DNA of 64,000 nt from contig CAVSKL010000001.1 of the NCBI GenBank assembly GCA_963728475.1, positions 1,426,001 through 1,490,000 of the forward strand. Reading direction: 5' to 3'. The stretch's first letter is position 1. Every line of letters begins with the position of its first letter. Both the position numbers and the translations under genes were made by a program. Below, piece by piece: positions 55,259-64,000 of the stretch. The notes under the pieces were generated by a model. That model made no database searches, had not been told where the DNA came from, and saw nothing but the letters and a program-made list of their open reading frames with translations. This DNA comes from CAVSKL01 sp963728475 [NCBI: Candidatus Eiseniibacteriota bacterium] (lineage in GTDB: Bacteria > Eisenbacteria > RBG-16-71-46 > JABDJR01).

Positions 55259-57328
55259 CTACCGCACCCGCACCACCCGCACCCCCGGCGCCTCCGCTCC
55301 GCGCACCTTCAGGAAGTACACCCCCGCGGGGGCCTCGGTCCCGCGCGCGGTACGCCCGTCCCAGCGCGCCGTCCACCCGCCGCCCATCGGCACCGCCCGC
55401 CGGTCCGCGACCAGCCTTCCGGCCGGGTCGAAGACCTGGAGCAGCGGGGCCTCGGAGCCGGCGGCACCGCGGTCGAAGCGGAGCACGACCGTGCTCCGGA
55501 AGGGATTCGGGTACGCGGTCGGCGCCGCCGCCACCGGCAACCCGCCGTCGGGCACCGCGGTGGCGGTTCCGCCGGAAGAGAAATACCCCGCGAGCACGAT
55601 CAACGACGCCTGGATGTTGATCGCGGTCTCGTTCAGGGTGTAGTTGCCCTTGTAGTAATACGCGGGGTCGGCGATGTCCTGGTAGCAGCGGCCGGGGTAC
55701 GGCGAGAGCGATCCGTTGTCGGCGGCGTTGGGTCCGCCCACCAGCTGGTACGGGATCGGGTGGCAGAGCGAGTCCTCGACCGCGGTGTAGCCCGCGGCCA
55801 GGTTCCAGGCGCCGTGGGAGTGGAGCACCGGGTTCGATCCGAAGCCGGTGGCGTAGACCTTGCCGAGGGGGTTCCGGCCCAATATGTAATGGAGCTGCTC
55901 CCGGGCGGCTTCCTCGTAGGCCGGGTTCCCCGAGTAACGGTAGGCCTGGAGCATCGTCCACGCGTACCGGAGCAGCACCCCGGTGAACCCCCAGTAGTAG
56001 TCCCCGGTCGAGGCCACGCAGCCGTAGCCGTCGGCGGCCTGGCGCGACGCCCAGCCGGCCGCGGAGGAGAGCGCGCTCTGTTCCACGCTCCACCATCCCC
56101 CGGTGGTGACCGAGGCGGTGGCGCCGGGGGTGTCGCGGTAGGTGAAGGCGCCGAGGTTCGCGGGCGAGCCCCAGTCGTCGGGGTACCAGACGCCGTTGAA
56201 GGTCTTGCCGTCCCCCCAGTGGGCGTCCACGTACGCTTGGGCCGAGGCGTCGCCGGTGAGCCGGAAGATCTCCGCCGCGGCCCAGAGCCGGTGGCCGAGG
56301 TCGTCGCTCCCCACGTAGGTGGCGCCGGTGTGGCCGTAGAGGTTCTGGAAGCCGCCGGTGGGGACCCGGTCCGGGTGGGCGCCGAGCCACCACCATGCTT
56401 GAACCGCCGCGGTGCTGCAGGCGCCGGCGAACGACGGATCGAAGGGGGCGTAGACCCGCGCGGCCAGGGCCAGGGCCGCGCACTGCATGGCGGTGGCGTC
56501 GCTCGAGACCGAGGTGTAGTACCGGGTCACCGCATCGTCCTCGGGGCGGTAGTCGCCGGCGTAGTTCGCGATCGACTCGCGGTGCCGGACCCCCCCGTCG
56601 GGGTCTTCCATGGAGAGCATCCAGGCGAGCGACCACCGCGCCTCGTCGAGCAGATCCGGCACCCCGTTCCCGCTCTCGGGGATGTTGCAGTCGTCGAAGG
56701 CGTAGCGGGCGGGGAAGAGTTCATACGCCTGGAGGAGAATCCCCACCGCGTAGGCGTTGTCGGTGGAGTACTTGCCGTAGTCGCCGGCGTCGTGCCAGCC
56801 GCCCACGGTGTTCCGGTACCCCCCCGGCGTGCCGCCGGCGGTGGCCCAGTCGTAGGAGGCGACCCCGGCCCCGTGGTCGTGACAGGGCCCATGAGTCCAG
56901 GCTCCGCCCACCGCGGCGTCGACGGCAGTCCCGCAGCGCTGGTAGTCCAGGCCCTTCAGCGCCTCGCGAAAGATCCGGTCGTAGATCGCGTCCTGGACCA
57001 GGATCGGCGGCGAGTCGCCCACCCCGGGGACGTGCACGCGGTACTCGCCCGGCGCGGTGAGCGAGGTGAAGTCCCCCTCGTAGACGTCGTCGCCGCTCGC
57101 GGGGTCGGCGGACCGGCGAAGGTTCAACGTGCCGGAGAGCACCACGGCCCCGTCGGAGCTGCGCACCACCTGGAAGCCCGCGGCCGGGGCCGCGACCGCG
57201 ACCCATTTGGTCTCGGGCGGCGAGTATCCCTCCTGGTCCACGCGCACCGGCGCCGAGGCCTCGGCGCGGGCCGCGAGGACGAGAAGGATGGCCAGGGCCG
57301 CCGTCACCGTCCGGAGCATGGGCCTCAT
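55259..57328 (-). CDS. Glycoside hydrolase family 9 endoglucanase with FlgD-type tail
   Basis: 689 residues from ATG 57328; no clear ribosome site, and 57319 is an alternative. A signal peptide leads to a CelD-type N-terminal Ig domain (VRVDQEGYSPPETKWVAV...GEYRVHVPGVG) and the GH9 catalytic barrel: the catalytic aspartates 180 and 183 in GGWHDAGDYGKYSTD, HSHGAWNL, the signature YILGRNPLGKVYATGFGSNPVLHSHG, and the general acid glutamate in YTLNETAINIQASLIVLAGYF. The tail is a FlgD-type Ig (YPNPFRSTVVLRF...GVYFLKVRG). Cellulose or other beta-1,4-glucans are the likely substrates. It points to a polysaccharide-degrading lifestyle. Confidence 0.92.
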   Translation of the reverse strand: MRPMLRTVTAALAILLVLAARAEASAPVRVDQEGYSPPETKWVAVAAPAAGFQVVRSSDGAVVLSGTLNLRRSADPASGDDVYEGDFTSLTAPGEYRVHVPGVGDSPPILVQDAIYDRIFREALKGLDYQRCGTAVDAAVGGAWTHGPCHDHGAGVASYDWATAGGTPGGYRNTVGGWHDAGDYGKYSTDNAYAVGILLQAYELFPARYAFDDCNIPESGNGVPDLLDEARWSLAWMLSMEDPDGGVRHRESIANYAGDYRPEDDAVTRYYTSVSSDATAMQCAALALAARVYAPFDPSFAGACSTAAVQAWWWLGAHPDRVPTGGFQNLYGHTGATYVGSDDLGHRLWAAAEIFRLTGDASAQAYVDAHWGDGKTFNGVWYPDDWGSPANLGAFTYRDTPGATASVTTGGWWSVEQSALSSAAGWASRQAADGYGCVASTGDYYWGFTGVLLRYAWTMLQAYRYSGNPAYEEAAREQLHYILGRNPLGKVYATGFGSNPVLHSHGAWNLAAGYTAVEDSLCHPIPYQLVGGPNAADNGSLSPYPGRCYQDIADPAYYYKGNYTLNETAINIQASLIVLAGYFSSGGTATAVPDGGLPVAAAPTAYPNPFRSTVVLRFDRGAAGSEAPLLQVFDPAGRLVADRRAVPMGGGWTARWDGRTARGTEAPAGVYFLKVRGAEAPGVRVVRVR

Positions 57329-57484
57329 TCTAGCAGGGCCGCGGAGTCCTCCCCTTCGCCCCGGATCGCTTGCCGCCCGGCCGGTCCCGCCCGGCCGGGG
57401 GAGACCCGGCCCGGGGAGGCCCGCGCCCGGCGGAGCGGGATCGGATAGAATGGTCTCCATCGGTTCCGGGCTCTTCGGGGAGGG

Positions 57485-57585
57485 CCGCGCCGGGAAGCCG
57501 GGAAGCCGGGAAGCCGGGAAGATGGGAAGTCGGGAAGACGGGAAGACGGGAAGACGGGAAGACTGGAAGTCGGGAAGACGGGAGG
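57485..57585. repeat. G-rich minisatellite of GGGAAG words
   Basis: About ten consecutive 8- to 9-base units of the type GGGAAGnCG (GGGAAGCCG three times, then GGGAAGACG and related) run up to the ribosome site of the VOC gene. The sense strand could form a G-quadruplex. Related words occur at 14213-14268 on the opposite strand. It lies between two divergent genes and could affect either. Confidence 0.8.
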
Positions 57586-57593
57586 ACGCGGGC

Positions 57594-58844
57594 GTGAAGC
57601 GGACGGTGTTGCTCGGGGTGATCTTCCTCGCGCTCTCAGGGATTCCCGCGACCGGTGCTCCCGGGGTGCGGGTGCTCATCCAGGCCCGCAATCCCGCCTC
57701 CCTCGCCGCCTTCTACCGGGACGGCCTCGGGTTTGCCGAGATCGCCCGCGACTCCTCCACCGGATCCTTCGTGTTCGACGCGGGGAACGTCGAGCTGGTG
57801 CTGGTCCCCCTGGCCCGGACCGGGAACCCGGGAGGGGTCCGGCTGCTCCTTCCCACCGGCGACCTCGACCAGGCCCGTGCCCGCCTCCTGGCGCTCGGGG
57901 TCAGCGCCCGGGAGGTGACGGGCGCCGGCGGCCGGCCGGTGGCGCTCTACTTCCACGACCCCGAGGGACACCCGCTCGGGTACGTGCCGGCCGGCGAGCC
58001 CCCGGCGTCCTGGCTCCCGCCTCTGGCGGCCGGGCGGGAGGCGGGGACCACGGACCGCTCGGGCCGGGTGGGGCTGATGGTGTTCGGCGGGATCTACGGC
58101 ACCTGGCTCGGGGTGGCGGTTCCGGTGGGAGCGGGGGCGGACGACGCCACCCCGATCGGGCTGGGGGTGATCATGGGAGGGCCGCTCGGAGTGCTCGCCG
58201 CCGACCGGTTCGCGGCCGGGCACGAGGTCGGCCGGGGCCGGGCGGGGGCGGTGAGCCTGGGGGGGACCTTCGCCACCTGGCAAGGCCTGGGGTGGTCCGG
58301 GGTCGCCGACCTGCGGGGCCGCGACGCGGTTCTGGTGGGAGCGGGGTCCGGACTGGCCGGGATCGCCGCCGCCGTGGCGGTAACCGCCCACGCGGAAGTG
58401 GGCGAGGGCCAGGCCGGGCTCCTCCACTCCGCCGCGGATTGGGGAGCCTGGTTCGGGCTGGCCGGAGCGCGGATCGGCCGTGCCTCGGGCGACGGCACCC
58501 TCGCTTCCATGCTCCTGGCGAGCGGCGCCGGACTTGCTGCCGGCACGGTTTGGTCGCTGGGCCACGACATCGAGCCGGCGCGTGTGCTGCTGATCTCGCT
58601 GGCCGGGGTGCTGGGGACGGCGGCGGGTATCGGTTTGGACCTGGTGGTGCGGACCGACAACGAGGCCGAGGGGTTCGCGATTCCCGCGGCCACCGGCGCG
58701 CTGGGGCTCGCCGTGGGTGCCTACCGCACCTCCGGGCGGCCCCGGCCGGGTCCCGCCGACTCCGGTGCTCTCCTTCCGGGTTCCGGCATGACCCCCGCGC
58801 CCGGCGGCGGGTGGCGGGTGGAACTCTTGCGCGCGCGGTTCTGA
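57594..58844 (+). CDS. Exported VOC/glyoxalase-domain protein with glycine-rich C-terminal region
   Basis: 416 residues from GTG 57594 (GGAGG eight bases upstream). A signal peptide (VKRTVLLGVIFLALSGIPATGAP) precedes a single glyoxalase-like domain: VRVLIQARNPASLAAFYRDGLGFAEI, VELVLVPLA, ALYFHDPEGHPLGYVPAG. About 250 residues of Gly/Ala-rich segments follow (FGGIYGTWLGVAVPVGAGADDATPIGLGVIMGGPLGVLAADR...), which look like several short membrane or beta-barrel-like hydrophobic stretches. I do not recognise the second half. A VOC domain in an exported protein is unusual; metal or thiol ligand binding is possible but unproven. Confidence 0.72.
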   Translation: MKRTVLLGVIFLALSGIPATGAPGVRVLIQARNPASLAAFYRDGLGFAEIARDSSTGSFVFDAGNVELVLVPLARTGNPGGVRLLLPTGDLDQARARLLALGVSAREVTGAGGRPVALYFHDPEGHPLGYVPAGEPPASWLPPLAAGREAGTTDRSGRVGLMVFGGIYGTWLGVAVPVGAGADDATPIGLGVIMGGPLGVLAADRFAAGHEVGRGRAGAVSLGGTFATWQGLGWSGVADLRGRDAVLVGAGSGLAGIAAAVAVTAHAEVGEGQAGLLHSAADWGAWFGLAGARIGRASGDGTLASMLLASGAGLAAGTVWSLGHDIEPARVLLISLAGVLGTAAGIGLDLVVRTDNEAEGFAIPAATGALGLAVGAYRTSGRPRPGPADSGALLPGSGMTPAPGGGWRVELLRARF

Positions 58845-59027
58845 CCGGCCGCACCCTTTTGACGCTCCGCCCGCCCCCTGCTAGGTTGAAGGGATCGCAA
58901 TTGGTTTATCCGGTCCGGAAACCCGCCCGGGCGGCGGCGCATTCATCGTGTGCTTGGAGCCTGCCCCGCCCGTCTCCCGAGCCCCTCGGCACCTCCTTCC
59001 GGGCCAGGACGATTGGAGCGTGAACCT

Positions 59028-61022
<1,995 letters not shown>

Positions 61023-61040
61023 CGGATCAAGGAGTCACGG

Positions 61041-64000
<2,960 letters not shown>

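Overview
The window is a 64 kb stretch of very GC-rich (roughly 70 percent) bacterial chromosome, densely coding on both strands. Three secreted proteins (a six-heme cytochrome, a 2.5 kb-residue-class subtilase and a GH9 glucanase) end in the same FlgD/Por-secretion-like Ig tail with the pattern PNPF...G-x-Y-F. Together with the GlgE/TreS glucan pathway, cytochrome bd and many lipoproteins, this suggests an uncultured lineage of the FCB/Gemmatimonadota neighbourhood, for example Candidatus Eisenbacteria. That assignment is an inference from gene style, not a search result.

Layout. 1-6840: a TolB-like propeller fragment, a TPR lipoprotein, a multiheme cytochrome on the minus strand, a short selenoprotein W-like gene read through an in-frame TGA, and an LpoB/COG3014 lipoprotein pair. 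6987-10604: an orphan ParA, a 0.5 kb spacer with DnaA-box-like words, SpoVG, a tyrosine recombinase lacking its catalytic tyrosine, and an SRPBCC protein. 10618-14140: cytochrome bd oxidase (cydAB) and an ArsR-ArsI pair with two copies of one operator. 14372-18155: a small membrane protein, then an overlapping run of a hypothetical protein, a methyltransferase, a class A serine hydrolase and aroC. 18183-19746: a tandem array with 17 exact copies of a 12-bp palindrome. 19813-26252: small enzymes and transporters (GNAT, D-threonine-aldolase/D-serine-dehydratase-like enzyme, metallophosphoesterase, zincin, nitrilase, DMT transporter, DUF4126).

26528-41142 is a heavy-metal (probably copper/silver) export island: cytochrome c, a periplasmic heavy-metal-binding protein, a CopA-type ATPase, a sensor kinase, an NtrC-type sigma-54 activator and a TolC/CusB/CusA efflux operon. 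Three sigma-54 (-24/-12) promoters that closely resemble one another face the three metal transcription units, so the NtrC-type pair probably controls all of them. The CusA-like gene is reading-frame-broken by twelve separate +1 shifts although the protein sequence across all frames is well conserved.

41221-58844: a subtilase with four repeated beta-rich modules, a radical SAM protein, an ABC ATPase followed by a permease fused to an M1 metallopeptidase, a GH9 endoglucanase, and a VOC-domain protein preceded by a G-rich minisatellite. 59028-64000: GlgE and a TreS-maltokinase fusion that runs off the end, which form a trehalose to alpha-glucan route. I saw no tRNA, rRNA, CRISPR array or intact insertion sequence.
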